A stretch of DNA of 64,000 nucleotides from Clytia hemisphaerica. Taxonomy: Eukaryota; Cnidaria; Hydrozoa; Leptothecata; Clytiidae. Below, piece after piece: positions 1 to 11,289 of this stretch. The translations under genes were made by a program, and so were the position numbers. Where the stretch lies: positions 1,059,437 through 1,123,436 of the forward strand of contig CACVBU010000017.1 of NCBI GenBank assembly GCA_902728285.1, in the 5' to 3' direction. How positions within the stretch are numbered: position 1 is the first letter of the stretch; every line of letters starts with the position of its first letter. The notes beneath the pieces are model-generated. The model did no database searches. It saw nothing but the letters and a program-made list of their open reading frames with translations, and was not told the origin of the DNA.

Positions 1-229
1 TTTTAACACTTCGAATAGCAATCATACTGGAAACGTTTGGAATGATTATCACAAAGATGCCAGAAAGGAAGGACGGAAGAGAAAGAACATCAAATTTTGG
101 ATTTCATTATGTTTAATTTATACTGATTGTAGATTTTGATACCCAGAAAATTATATAGAAAAGAGCATTCAAAGAAAATTCAAATGTGTGTACGGTCTTT
201 CTCATAATAGTGCAATGAATAGGAATTAT
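1..229. other. No feature seen
   Basis: AT-rich sequence without a convincing exon, splice pair or repeat structure. Confidence 0.4.
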
Positions 230-580
230 TTTGGCAAAGAACGTCTTAGAGAAAACTAATCTAAAATAACTTTTCAAGACGTTTTTAAGTCGTCTCAGAA
301 ACGTACCATACCGAAATTAATAAAATTAAGACGTCTCGGAAACGTCATAGAGACGTCCATAATTCGTTCCAAAAAGAGGTCTTTCAAGTGGCTAGAAGAA
401 AACGTCGAAACAACGTTTTTTAAACGCCTTGCAAAAACGTAATCTATAAACGTTTGAAAAACGTTTTTTTGACGTTGTGAAAAAACGTTGTAAAGTGCGA
501 CAAATACAACCTGAAAAAAACGTTTTCCAAACGTTGTGAAAAACGTTTTTTAAACGTTTTTTAAACGTTTTTTTGCCGGC
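230..580. repeat. ACGTTT-reiterating repeat block
   Basis: The motif AACGTTTT and its shorter forms (ACGTTT, AAACGT, GACGTC-like) recur more than ten times here in both orientations, often separated by 10-25 bases. This resembles the subterminal reiterations of the other inverted-repeat elements in the window. No coding potential is evident. A short match to the end of the TTCGCGA element (GTTTGTACGCCT) follows at about 669-680. Confidence 0.6.
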
Positions 581-1017
581 TGGGCATTCATTTGAAAGTG
601 CTCATTTTCCAACGATTCATAAAAAGATTTGTATAATTTTCCTTTACTTTATAAGTAAACATCGTAAGTTTGTACGCCTGAAGTGTTTGAGTAAATCTCT
701 TAAGTCTTCCTGGACCCTAGCAGTTGTCGGGGTTTCGCAGGGTTACGATTCTATTTTAAAATCGCGTGACCCTATAAATATTTTGCTTGCAACTTGCGAA
801 TCGAGTGACTTGCCTGGATCGCTTCGCAATTCTTATATATATACACTAGTATACCTCTTTACCTCTTTGATCCCTGCCCTAAAACTTCCTGGGCCTTGAA
901 TCACCTTTGATATCATAGTCAGCATGAGAAGCAAAAGCATGGAAAAAATCTATCCATACAAAAAAAGTTTGTTTACATCACGAGACCGTCGGTCAGGATT
1001 TTGAAGTATAGCCAAAA
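581..1017. other. No gene seen; AT-rich spacer
   Basis: The open frame at 573-899 begins at a non-ATG codon inside the repeat block, lacks family resemblance and has no splice context, so I do not call it a gene. Confidence 0.4.
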
Positions 1018-1760
1018 GTTGAAATACTATTGAAATATTTCGGCATACTGTAAAAGTCGGACCCGGACCGTGGACCCTGACCCCAGACCCTATTTTGGAC
1101 CCCAAATCGGACCTCAAATCGGACCCTAATTTGGACCCCAAATCGGACCCCCATCTAAAAAAGTCGGACCCCGATTTAAAAAAGTCAAAACGCACGGGAT
1201 GGAACAACAGGTCACCGTAGATGTATTTATAAATAGTATTTTTTTTTTTTACGGATATAGGTAGGTAATCTATTAAAAAAGGTAAAAGGTCAATGGCTTT
1301 AACAAAAAATACACTACATTGCAACCTCGTTCCCTGCGCATTATCAGCTTTTTTATGCTTACTGATAGCGCTAGATAATACCCTGGCATTGGCTGGTTTT
1401 CGAACGCGCAAGATTACGTAATTCAAAAACAAAACGTCAGATTTCATTCGTTCCTGGGTTTGAAACCATTGCATTGCAGTGTAACTTTGTAACGTCAGAT
1501 TTTTTTATGACGTATTGTTTTGAGAAGTTCCCCCTCTGAGAGGGGGAACTCGCATCAGCCAACACCAGGGTATTCTCTGGCGTCAATCAGTAACGTAAAT
1601 AAAGCCTGGGATACACGGGGACGAGGTTGACTACATTGTACATTATATAATAAAAATAAAACGTAAACACAAAAGGGTTTTATATGTACAATTAGAATTT
1701 CCTGGGTCGTTACCCGTACTGTAATTTTCTACTTATATATATTGTTATATTTTTTCCCCT

Positions 1761-2141
1761 AGGCGAGACCAATTTAATTTGTTGTTCTACGGGCAGATCG
1801 TTAGCAAAATATGGGTCGGTCGGTCGGTCGGTAAAATAAAAATTAATTTTTCATTTATCAGGGTTGTTAAAGTACCGAAAATGTTTTCCAAAAAATATCT
1901 GGTTCAAAAATTCACTTTTTTCATCTTCGATTCGATGAAGATAAAATCTTCGTGTATGGAATGCTTGGTTTTCTAAATTTTTTGAATTGAATTAATTTTC
2001 AGCTTTATTCAAATTTAATTCTTACAAATAACTAGTGTGTAAAATATATTGTAATGGAAATTCATTATTATTATTTTTTTGATTTTAGCAAAAATAGGGT
2101 CGGTCGGGCCCGTAGAACAACAAATTAAATTGGTCTCGCTC
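1761..2141. mobile_element. TIR element, GCGAGACCAATTTAATT family
   Basis: The ends are inverted copies of about 30 bp, starting GCGAGACCAATTTAATTTG and continuing through TTGTTCTACGGGC. Just inside lie GGTCGGTCGG repeats at the left and GGTCGGTCGGG at the right. A similar terminus recurs at about 39435-39475, and a GGTCGGTCGTTC-like stretch on the minus strand at about 53515-53540, so the family is dispersed. Confidence 0.75.
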
Positions 2142-2199
2142 TCGGTTATATAGATAAAATATTTACAATCACAGATTCTGCTCGCAGAATTTCAAAATA

Positions 2200-2542
2200 T
2201 TAAAGGAAGAAATTTTGGCGGAAAGAAAATTTGGCGGATTTGGCGGATTTGACTGAAATCCGCCAAATTAAGTTCCCGCCAAAATTTCTTTTTTCCGCCA
2301 TCCGCCAAATTAAATTCCCGGCAAATTAAACATTTTGAAAATATGATCTCTTTTAAGGTGTTTTTGCTATTTTTTCGCTGTTTTGACGCCATCATCCTAA
2401 GGTTAAATTTTTAAGCGACCGCCAAATTAAATTCCCGCCAAATTTAGTTTTTTCGTCCCATCCACCAAATTAAATTCCCTCTGAAAAAACTTTTTTGGCC
2501 ATCCACCAAATTAAATTCCCGCCAAAATTTCTTCCTTTAAGG
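2200..2542. mobile_element. MITE-like element with GGCGGGAATTTAATTT subterminal repeats (copy 1)
   Basis: The ends read TTAAAGGAAGAAATTTTGG on the left and the inverse on the right. The interior is built from reiterated GGCGG(G)AATTTAATTTGG units in both orientations. A shorter copy sits at 7577-7752. Two copies with the same termini and internal units support a mobile, non-autonomous family. Confidence 0.8.
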
Positions 2543-2854
2543 TAGTATTTATTTCGTTTTAGCGCGCCATATGGGCCCGGTTTTTTAGATATGGGTCCGA
2601 CATTTTTAGATGGCGTGGGGGTCCGATTTGAGGTCCGATCTTGGGTTCGAAATAGGGTCCGTGGTCAGGGTCCAAGGTCCGGATCCGACTTTTACAGCAT
2701 GCCAAATATGGCAATTTCATAGAGTGAAACCAATGTGTATGAAACTTTAGGAAAAGAATTTACTCTAGGAAACTTCGAATTCACAGATATCACTATTTCT
2801 CTTGCTGCCTCTAGCGAGTTAGATTAGAGGTCAGTGTTGATCTGAAGAAGAAAA

Positions 2855-5800
2855 ATGGCTGCGCTTCGATTGGCATCAATTTCCAAACAACTGAGAGAAG
2901 TTAGAATCCACCTCTGCCAAACATCTTCTTCAAGTTTGGGAGTTAGGTAAGATTGATAATATTAGAATATATATTTTTCGTAATAAATCAATAAATGCCG
3001 TGTGATTGTTTAAAAAGAAGTATCAAATGAAGGTAAAGCGCTTTCATCCAATAATCAGAAATGATTCTTTGAAGAAATAACGCTTGCATCTAATTCTTGC
3101 TTTCGTTTGAGAACTAAAGAAAAGAAAAATTTCATTGTTTCATTGTTTTAAGACTGAAGTTTTTAATGGGCCATGCCAGAATTTGTCTGTAACAGGGGGG
3201 CGGACGACACACCAGGATTTCCGAGGGCAAAAAAGGATACGATACCAGGCCATTTTTTATGCCCTTTTTTTTATACCCTTCATCAGACGTTGCCCCTCCT
3301 GAAATCACTAAAATTTTGGTAAAAGCAGCCTTTTTAGCGGAAAAACACAAGAAAAAGTGCCCTTTTGTGGCGACCAATGGACGCTGTCCTGCCTTTCTAA
3401 AATATGGCCTGGATACGTAGCTCCGCTCGCAGCTCTACTCTTCCATTTTTGTTTGATTTAACTTTGTATTTTAATGACCAGAACACAGTCAAAAATAAAG
3501 GGGGGTTTTGTGACATTTCTACCTTCTGTCATATCTGATACCATATCTGGTGGAATTTTGAGGTTACCATGTCAAAACTTTGAAGAACTCAAGTATAGAA
3601 ATTTCTCGTTGTTTTAGAAGAAACACGAATTTAAGAGGTTACTTCAATCCTGAATAATACTTAGAAATATGATGTGGTTAAAGTGAGGTTACCCAAATGA
3701 GGTTACCTCATTCTAAAGCTTATAAATCAATACCTACTGAAGCAAAATTGCTCAAAATTTAAATATGCCTCAAGTAGGCCTCATTCTAAGCAAAACTAAT
3801 TTGGATTTCTTATAAGCTGTATTTTTGGGGCTAAATTGAGGTTACCAATTCACAATTTTCATAAACCCCTTTATCATCTAATTGGCTTCAAAAAAAAGTG
3901 GATATTTTGTTGGCAATTGGTTTGATAAAGGTAATAGAAGCAAAATTCATCATGGAAAATTATGCCTGATAAACAAAAAGGTTGTATATTTAAGGTTACT
4001 CTTGTAGAAAAGTACCATTTTCACTGTAATCCTGTGTTAAGCTAAAGCTAATGAGGCTATTAATCAAAGATCAATATTATTTGTTTTGCATGACTATAAC
4101 ATCAAATCATAAACTAAATCACATCTCAAGATGGATTATTAGAAGTAGAAGAAATCAGAATCTTTAAAATTCAAATTTTGATGGGTTTTTGAGATTACTA
4201 CAATCCACCAAAAAGTAACCTCAAAAATCACACCAAATCTTCAAATTTTCGCACTTTTTTTGACCAAGTGTTGCCATGTCAGTATAGAGTATGCTCTCTA
4301 GTTTTTAGAGATTAAAATAGTTTTTACTAAAAGATGTGGTGTTTCAAAGGTTACCCTATAAAAATGATGGTAACCTCAAAAATACCCCATAAAATCTTCC
4401 GAAAAATTTATGACAATAGGGTGCTAAGACATCGACCCTGGGTGTAAAATTTCAAAGCCTAAAAATGATTATTTATGATTTTATTCTAAATTTACCAAAA
4501 AGAGCAATTTTTTGACTTTCCAAAAATGTCACACAATTTTTGACTGTGTTCACCAGCCAGGTCATTCATTTGAGGGCTATGCAAGTTTCCCTCCACTGAT
4601 GCAAGTTACCCGACTTCAGGGCACAAAATAGTATTATCATGAAAATTTTTAAATAATATGTCTTTGAAAGCAAGTGGAAAGCACATGGTTAGATTTTGAC
4701 GTTTTAGATAGTCATACGTGGATAAATTACCTTTATATTGATTTTTTCGATAATTTTTAGCATTTTTAAAACATTTTTTGTTTGAATTACTTTGATCAGA
4801 GCTGCCCCGTCACCCCGTGACCTGTAACCTGTGCTCTGGACCTGTGCTCCGTGACCCATGTTTCGAACTAGCCGCTTATTGACTTAGTTCCGCATATCAA
4901 CCTACTACCTTCAGTCCAGAAAGCGTTATAGCATGCCAATTTGGGATAATGTCAATTTGAACAAAACATGTTTATAGGTGATATTTAATTTCCCGCTAGA
5001 CACACCTTGTCTAGTTCCATTGTAGCAACTATCTGGTCTTTAAAGTAATTATAAATGAAACCTTAAATTAACAAATTAAGCTGTTTAAAAAAATCACTAA
5101 CTACTTTACTCGGGTGAAACAAGGCATGTCCCAAATATATTTTTCGTGACGCACACTGCTTCCCATTATTCATTAACTTTCATATATAGCTAAAAAGAAT
5201 CGTATCAACGAGAGGATTTCGAAAAGTGCTGGGTCAAAAATTTACATTAAGCCAATCTTAAGATATTGGCCAAAAACTGATTTTGACGTTATAAAATACA
5301 TCGAAAAAACACGTCAAAAAGACAATTTTTTAAAATGACGTCATTATTGAAAAAGGCGATAATTCCGATTAATTTACTAAATCAAAGCAAAATTTTGACT
5401 GGAGATGTAAATTAACGATTCTAAAATATTTCATGAAAAAAATCTTGAAAATTCATGATGACGTCAGCATTTTTTGTCGTATTTTAATTTTTCCCGACAA
5501 ATGACGTCATTCAAATTTTCTGAGAATTTTTAACAAATATTTCAGAATCATTGGTTTACAACTCCAGTCAAAATTTGGTGTTAGTTGCATTAATAAAATT
5601 GAAGTTATCGCTGTTTTTCAATAATAACGTCATTTGAATCTTACTTATGACGTATTTTTTCGATGTATTTTATAACGTCAAAATCAATTTTTGACCGATA
5701 TCTTGAGATTGGCTTAATGCAAATTTTTGACCCAGCACTTTTCGAAATCTGCTCGTTGATATGATTCTTTTGAGCTATATATGAACATTAAGGAATAATT

Positions 5801-7364
5801 GGACGCTGTGCGCGTCACGCAAAATATATTTGGGACATGCCTTGTTTCCCCCGAGTAACAACTTTGTAGACCAGATAGTTGTTATGGCGTAATTAGACAA
5901 GGTATGTCGACATTACACAAATCTATGGTGTAATTAGTTGTGCAATATATCGTCATGTGCAAAAGGAGTATTACACAACATGACATTTTGCCTAGCAGAA
6001 GGTCTATATATGATTTTTTAAGAGAGTTGACCTTTTTGATTTCGAATAACCCCCATGCAATTGCAAGGATATCCCTGACTGACAATGCTGTGCTCAGCGA
6101 ATCATAAAAATATTGGATTTTATCTTTTTCAGAAACTTCATTGAGAATCACTATGTCAGCTTAAAGAAAGAGAATCCTGATATGCCATTCTTAGTTCGTG
6201 AATGCAGTGGAATAGAGCCAAAGATGACTGCTAGATTTGGTGAGACTTTTTCTACTACCACCGTTTGCTTGAATGAGTGTGCTTCTGCAGCCAAATCAAC
6301 TTCTTCACTTCTCTTCTCTACTTCTCTGCTACTCTGAATTTCAGTCATTCTTCTTTGTAGATGTTTTTTTTTCTTTTTTGAATTATGATAATTATCTTTG
6401 TTTTTAGGGATTTTTACGGTAATCTTTTTTGTGGTTATAATGGATTTCTCTGAAGATCTGACCTTGTATATCTAATATTTGAACTCTGTGAAGGAGATAT
6501 GCATTTATTAAAAGCAGAGAAGCAGAATTAAAGATCTAAGAGACAGAGATTCTAGTTTGAAAAGCTGAGATGTAAATCTGAGAAGGAGAGACACAGGGGT
6601 GAAACACTAAATGGTCGTTTGGCTGTAAAGGTACACTTATCTGCTTGGCCTTTTCTTCGAAAGAAATTGTTTAAAAGACAAATTTTTTAGTGCAACTTTT
6701 GTTGTCTAAAGAATTACGAGGACCTCCACTCATCACTATCATTGAGTTTCAAGCCCGAAGGACTACAGGTGAAACTTCTAACCCTTCTCAGGCAAGAGAA
6801 ATTGAAGCCACTTGTTTCCCATTCAAAACGCGCATAGAACGCACAGAGATTGTATCTACAATCCTTCAAGAAATATTCGAGACAAAGGGGAATTCCCGGT
6901 GTAATTTTGAACACCACAATTGATTTTTAAGCGCCTTAAACTACAGTTGGAAAGTAGAGTTTTAACTCTGAGTTTTAACATGAGACTTAAGACTTAGGAG
7001 GACCTTAGGATCTCAGGATTTAAAAGTTCAAATTTGCTCGAATGAGGCTTGGAATATAGCCTAGAAGCCACCGAACCCCCCTAAAATCGAAATATTCAAT
7101 GGAAGAAAGTGGAAGTGCTAAAATAGCAATTCTCGCCCGAACTTTAAATTCTGAAAAACGTTAAAATACACTAAAATCTCAATATATTTCAAGGGAGATT
7201 GTAGCGGTTCCTTTGTTTTGGAGGACTACATTTCATTTTTTCGCGATATATATTTATTGAATTTTCTCTTTTCAGATTTCGGTTTGGAGAAGAGTGTTTC
7301 ATTGAGCGATCAAGATTCATCCCAAGTTTTAAAATCTCTAGAAAATCTGGCGAAGAATGCTTAA
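2855..7364 (+). CDS. NDUFA2: NADH:ubiquinone oxidoreductase subunit A2 (complex I B8 subunit)
   Basis: Three coding exons: 2855-2946, 6133-6239 and 7276-7364 (TAA at 7362-7364). They join in phase across GTAAG...CAG and GTGAG...CAG introns into about 95 residues; the human protein has 99. Exon 1 carries the [18 protein letters not shown] segment, matching the vertebrate N-terminus (REIRIHLCQ...GVR). Exon 2 gives [19 protein letters not shown] followed by a VREC motif. Exon 3 ends the thioredoxin-like fold. From family knowledge this is an accessory subunit of the peripheral arm of mitochondrial complex I. The two conserved cysteines (CQ near residue 21 and EC in exon 2) are present. The start is the first ATG, in context AAAAATGG. 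The introns are filled with mobile elements (3481-4551 and 5001-5906 in intron 1). Confidence 0.94.
3481..4551. mobile_element. TIR element with reiterated GGTTACC motifs
   Basis: The left end GAACACAGTCAAAAAT is matched at the right by the inverse, ATTTTTGACTGTGTTC-like sequence, and a GTGACATTT stretch is mirrored by AAATGTCAC. The interior repeats GGTTACC or GAGGTTAC about a dozen times in both orientations. It lies in NDUFA2 intron 1 and has no evident coding sequence. Confidence 0.75.
5001..5906. mobile_element. Foldback element with TGACGTCA motifs
   Basis: The two halves are a long imperfect inverted repeat. Outer arms: ACCTTGTCTA...CAACTATCTGGTCT at 5003-5040, mirrored by AGACCAGATAGTTG...TAGACAAGGT at 5869-5903. 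Further in, TTGGGACATGCCTTG, TGCTGGGTCAAAAATTT and CAAAATCAATTTTTG-type blocks are also mirrored. Near the centre, TGACGTCA (a palindromic CRE-type octamer) occurs at least three times, with AACGTCA variants. It sits in NDUFA2 intron 1. Confidence 0.8.
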
Positions 7365-7576
7365 GTCTTAGTTTTTGTATATTTTTTTAGAATTCCATTG
7401 TGTAAATATAGTGTTTACAAATTATCGTAAAAATTAAAAGAAGTTGTTGAATATTTTCAATCTTCATATTAAGAAGTCAGGTTTGATTCAATTGTGTAGG
7501 ACAGTAGTTGTCTCAAACCCGTTGATTTGGATAATGTGGCTTAAAAAATCATCCTGTTGGGAACAATATACTTAAA

Positions 7577-7752
7577 TACCTTAAAGGAAGAAATTTTGGC
7601 GGGAATTTAATTTAGCGGATGGACGAGAAAACTTAATTTGGCGGGAATTTAATTTGGCGTTTGCTGAAAAATTTATCCTTAAAATGGCGTAAAAACAGCA
7701 AAAAAGATCTGCCAAATTTCCTTTCCGCCAAAATTTCTTACTTTAAGGTATA
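7577..7752. mobile_element. MITE-like element with GGCGGGAATTTAATTT repeats (copy 2)
   Basis: The termini CTTAAAGGAAGAAATTTTGG and the inverse at about 7727-7750 match the element at 2200-2542, and the interior again consists of GGCGGGAATTTAATTTGGCG units. It is about half the length of copy 1, consistent with internal deletion typical of MITEs. It lies about 0.2 kb downstream of the NDUFA2 stop. Confidence 0.78.
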
Positions 7753-8369
7753 CTTTAGCCATTGGGATCAGAATTATCTTTCCAACGAGGTATTACCTCA
7801 AGCTATAGGGTTCCAAGCGCTCTGGGAAAACCTGGAAAAAGTAGCTTTTTTGGATAATTAAGCCACCCTCAGAGAGACTATTACCCAAAGTTTTCAAATT
7901 CTAGTCCAAATTTCAAGAATTTATAACCCGTTGAGGGAGTTGGTTTCTGATTTTCGTAATTTTGGAACCCTTACAGAGGCTCAGTTGGTCTTTATTGGTT
8001 TTTGTACCTCTCTGAGGGACTTTTGAAAGTGTGAAAAAGGGACCCTTATGGCTCCCACATACCGAGCACACATTTTGCCTAAGTATCCCCCAACTCTGGA
8101 AAAAAGGCACATTGACAAATCTTAAAGTTATGGAAAGAAGCCCTACTTTTGGAACAGAATGTTTGAAAAAGTACGGACTGTCAGTCATTTTTAGATCACC
8201 CCCTGTTTAGATGGAAATTTTTATTCGGAATGTTCTAAATAACCAAGTTTTCCTTCAATTAAATTTTAGAATGCTTTAATTTTGTAATATTTCCATAAGT
8301 TTTTATGACTGGGGATATGAAATCCATTGTTTTCAAGTCAGAAAATTCAGTGGGGATGAAAAAAATAGC

Positions 8370-8552
8370 GCAATGGCCATTTCACGATCGAAAGGAATGA
8401 TGGGTAATCAAGACTACCACGCTTTATTAACAACTTTCTGTTGGTCTCAAACTGTACATATTTTATTGTGTCTTACCAACGATAAGCCGTTATGGGGGCG
8501 CAAGCAGCCCTGATTATCCACAATTCATTTCGACTGTGAAATAGCCATTGCA
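8370..8552. mobile_element. Short TIR element (about 180 bp)
   Basis: The left end CAATGGCCATTTCACGATCG is mirrored at the right by CGACTGTGAAATAGCCATTG; GATGGGTAATCA is mirrored by TGATTATCCACAATT. Size and structure are those of a MITE. No coding sequence. Confidence 0.7.
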
Positions 8553-8870
8553 CTTCAAGCCCGAAGGGCTAGAGGCGAGACTCCTGGATGCGAAATGAAA
8601 CCACTTATCTCCCATCCAGAACACCTGCGCGTAGTTTTTACACAAACGCCGGATTGAAACTAAAATCTATCACTAGATTTCAAATAATGTAGTCCTCCAA
8701 AACAAAGGAACCGCTACGCTAGATACAGTCCATCGTCATGATTACGTCGCGTTCTATGCGCGTTTTGGATGGGAAATAAATAAGTAGCTTCAATTTCTCT
8801 TGCCTGAGTTGGGTTAAAGTTTCGCCTCTAGCCCCTCGGGTTTGAAACTCAATGGAAATAGCCTATATTT

Positions 8871-9358
8871 GGCAGTCAGGATTTGTTTATTTGATCATTT
8901 CCGGTGGGAAAATATCGGTGTGTAATTTTCCACTTGGGGCGATATTATGGCCAATTTTTTGAGAGGAAGGGGTGTCTTCAAAAGAGCTGTAACTTTAAAA
9001 ACAGAAACTTTGTCTAAAATCTACTTTACAGATTTTACTGGGATTAAAGTTCATGGATTTGGGTGTCATTCGCAAAATTAAGTACCAATGCAAATTTGGA
9101 AAGGTCTTATCTGCGAAATATTTCTTAGACGATGCTATCGTCCGTTTAAAGTCAATGCGAGAAAGAGTTAGGGCGTCAGGGCGGTTTACGGGAAAAAAGT
9201 GGCGGTAGAGTTTTGGAGCTGGACACAGACACTGAACTCGATGGAGGCAGTAATCAAAGCCCGTGTGTGATGGATGGAGGCAATGATTAAAACCTGTGTG
9301 TGTGTCAAATACATTGGTTTCAAGAGGCTATGATAAAATAAAACAAAAGTAAATACAA
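8871..9358. other. No gene seen
   Basis: This stretch has short direct repeats of an ATGGAGGCA...AAGCCCGTGTGTG type at 9240-9305 but no convincing exon. If the minus-strand membrane protein at 9359-10015 has a further 3' exon, it is not recognisable here. Confidence 0.35.
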
Positions 9359-10015
9359 TCATCGAAATAAACTTCTCATGAACATAAACTGCTGATTCAA
9401 TCCCAACTCACCCCATTTGCGATAAGTGAAATATGCACTGTTTCCTGACATACATATCACCACAAGGAAACAGATGTTGGAGTATCTCTGAGCATGATTC
9501 ATAAACATTTCAGCAACGCTATTAAAAGCTTGCATTTTGACCTCTTGTTCGTTCAATTTCAACGCGCCGATATTTTGTTGATAATTGACCGCAAAGACTC
9601 CAGTCATCTCAACGATTGAAACTTTGTAGAAATTATTACTTAATTTTTGTTCTGGGATAACAGGCTGTTGACGAACTAGCCTCATCGTGCAACAGTTAAC
9701 ACACATGTGTTGCAAGAAGATCAACAAAAATACTAAGTTACAAAAGTCCATAACTAAACCTACGTACAAGCTATCGAAACAAAACAAGTTGACGAGGAAA
9801 AGGACTGCTAAAATCCATCTCATTCCTTGAAAATACACATATCCACACAAACGTTTACCATTGAAAAACGGTCTGCTTTGCTTGATATAATGATTGGTGT
9901 GTGCATAGACGCTACTCCTTAACTTGACTTGGTTTCCATATTGCTTCACGTCATAAGCTATTTCTTGGGTAGCTAGTAATGCAGTTCTTTCGTTAGCATT
10001 TTGAATGCGGGGCAT
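9359..10015 (-). CDS. Unrecognised multipass membrane protein with N-terminal dileucine motif
   Basis: Open frame of 218 residues starting ATG in a good context (AATAATATGC). I do not recognise the family. Visible features: a polar N-terminus with ERTALL near residues 9-14, which fits the acidic dileucine [DE]xxxL[LI] class of endo-lysosomal sorting signals; a hydrophobic pair at about 65-85 and 88-110; a polar stretch 115-180; and a third hydrophobic segment at about 183-200. Cysteines cluster after the second segment (CVNCC). A donor-like GGTGAGTTGG sequence occurs after TYRKW (about residue 201), so the last 17 residues may be intron read-through and the true C-terminus may lie in an unseen exon. 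Coding status is moderately supported by length, composition and start context only. Confidence 0.55.
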   Translation of the reverse strand: MPRIQNANERTALLATQEIAYDVKQYGNQVKLRSSVYAHTNHYIKQSRPFFNGKRLCGYVYFQGMRWILAVLFLVNLFCFDSLYVGLVMDFCNLVFLLIFLQHMCVNCCTMRLVRQQPVIPEQKLSNNFYKVSIVEMTGVFAVNYQQNIGALKLNEQEVKMQAFNSVAEMFMNHAQRYSNICFLVVICMSGNSAYFTYRKWGELGLNQQFMFMRSLFR

Positions 10016-11280
10016 ATTATTTCACCATTTGTATTCAAGAGAAGCAGCGGGGCATCGTAGATTGTGATCTTAAACGAGAGAAAACTTTTAAGATATGTTA
10101 AAATTCGTTTTCATTCAATCAATCCACCAATGGAAATGGTTGAGATTTTAAAGCTTTAAGAAATAAGACGGAGTTTTCTAGATTGTTAAAAACGAGCCAT
10201 GAAAAACATAGCACAGCAAAACCTTCAAATGTTCGACAAAATAAGAAGCATTGGAGACATATCAGTTGATTAAAAAAAATAACAAGAAAGTAACAACGTC
10301 CAGACAGTTCCTTCTTAACTTAAAATTCTTTCCATGAACGTACTTAATATTTGATCAAAACAAAACAAAATCATGTGAGCGGGAAAGCTCATATTACTAG
10401 CATCGCAATAACATACGTGTTTCAACCTTTAAGCCAAGCTGAGCTTAAAGTGCACTGTAAGAGTATGCAAAGCGAGAAAAACGAAGGTTTTTTTCAGGCA
10501 AAATATTTAGATGATCTGTTTTTGGAATAAACAAAAAGACCAATTTTTGTGCTTAGATCTTTGTCCGCGCGTACGTCAGTTTCTAGATTAAATGCCCCCG
10601 AGCAATTTTGAATTCTATCGAAGAACATATTTATACAAAGCCCAAAAAAGACTACAGAATACAGATTTCCACCGCGAACGACTCAAGTAGCAAAAGTTAC
10701 ACAGATCAGACTTCCCACTTCCTAGATGAACTAGGAGAAGCGAGGGAATATTACCCTGTGTCAAAAACTCGCAACCCTAATAAGAAAAATATAATACAAT
10801 TTTTTATAACTCTGGTCAGGGCTGGGGTTGCTTAGCATTCTAGCTCATTTTTTGAAAAATTTGCTCTGACCACCCCTGATATTTTCCCATATTTATACTA
10901 ATTGGTTAAAGGGCCACACTCTTTTTAAATATTTCCCTACTATAGGGGAATATTTATTAAAACGGCCTTTTTCCGTTTCTTCCATTTTCGATGTTAATGT
11001 TTTCTTTATTCGTGCTGCACATTATGACTAGGCTCTTCAGTCACGTGACTAAAAATCGTCGCGAAGATTTAGCGGGGAAAAAATATTTGAAGAAGAAGGG
11101 TGGAGAAAGAAGCTGAAACACATGGAAATCCAATCCATTCCAATCTTGACTTGAGAAGAAGGTGAGCATAAATTTCTTTCTGATTTCCATCTAGATATTA
11201 ATCGTCAAAACTTGGAAAAGCTTGCACTCTTCTCAGTGCCCCATTTTTAGCCTTGATGCCAGATGCTAAAAAGAAAACTA
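10016..11280. other. Intergenic region, no supported gene
   Basis: Upstream flank of the minus-strand membrane protein. It holds a CACGTG palindrome near 11043 and a donor-like GGTGAGCA at about 11160, but no exon I can support. Two overlapping short frames around 10592-10835 are discussed among rejected items. Confidence 0.35.
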
Positions 11281-11289
11281 GATCATAAT

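Larger units (their letters stand above)
1018..2722. mobile_element. TIR element with GGACC-rich arms, hosting nested elements
   Basis: The left arm (about 1018-1185) and right arm (about 2590-2722) are inverted copies. Both contain a CTGTAAAAGTCGGA-type segment followed by reiterated GGACCC/TTGGACCCC/AATCGGACC units. Two further inverted-repeat elements, at 1761-2141 and 2200-2542, lie between the arms, so this element was probably the earliest arrival. No transposase frame is visible, which fits a non-autonomous element. Confidence 0.7.
6700..8870. repeat. Dispersed repeat segments in inverted orientation around NDUFA2 exon 3
   Basis: The segment 6740-6850 (TTGAGTTTCAAGCCCGAAG, GCAAGAGAAATTGAAGC, CGCGCATAGAAC) recurs inverted at 8740-8860. 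The segment 7198-7230 (GTAGCGGTTCCTTTGTTTTG) recurs inverted at 8693-8722. A third related copy starts at 8560 (TCAAGCCCGAAGGGCTAGAGG). These look like fragments of one interspersed repeat scattered on both sides of the last NDUFA2 exon. Confidence 0.6.

Noticed and set aside
950-1474. 174-codon minus-strand frame with GSDLGSDLRSDLGS repeats
   Set aside because: The repeated peptide comes from the GGACC-reiterating arm of a TIR element; no homology or splice support.
6113-6337. 74-codon frame over NDUFA2 exon 2 read as a stand-alone gene
   Set aside because: Only 6133-6239 is coding; the rest reads into flanking intron on both sides.
10592-10835. Short plus-strand frames of 32 and 75 codons
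   Set aside because: The longer one begins at TTG and the ATG-started one stops early; neither has family resemblance nor clear splice sites.
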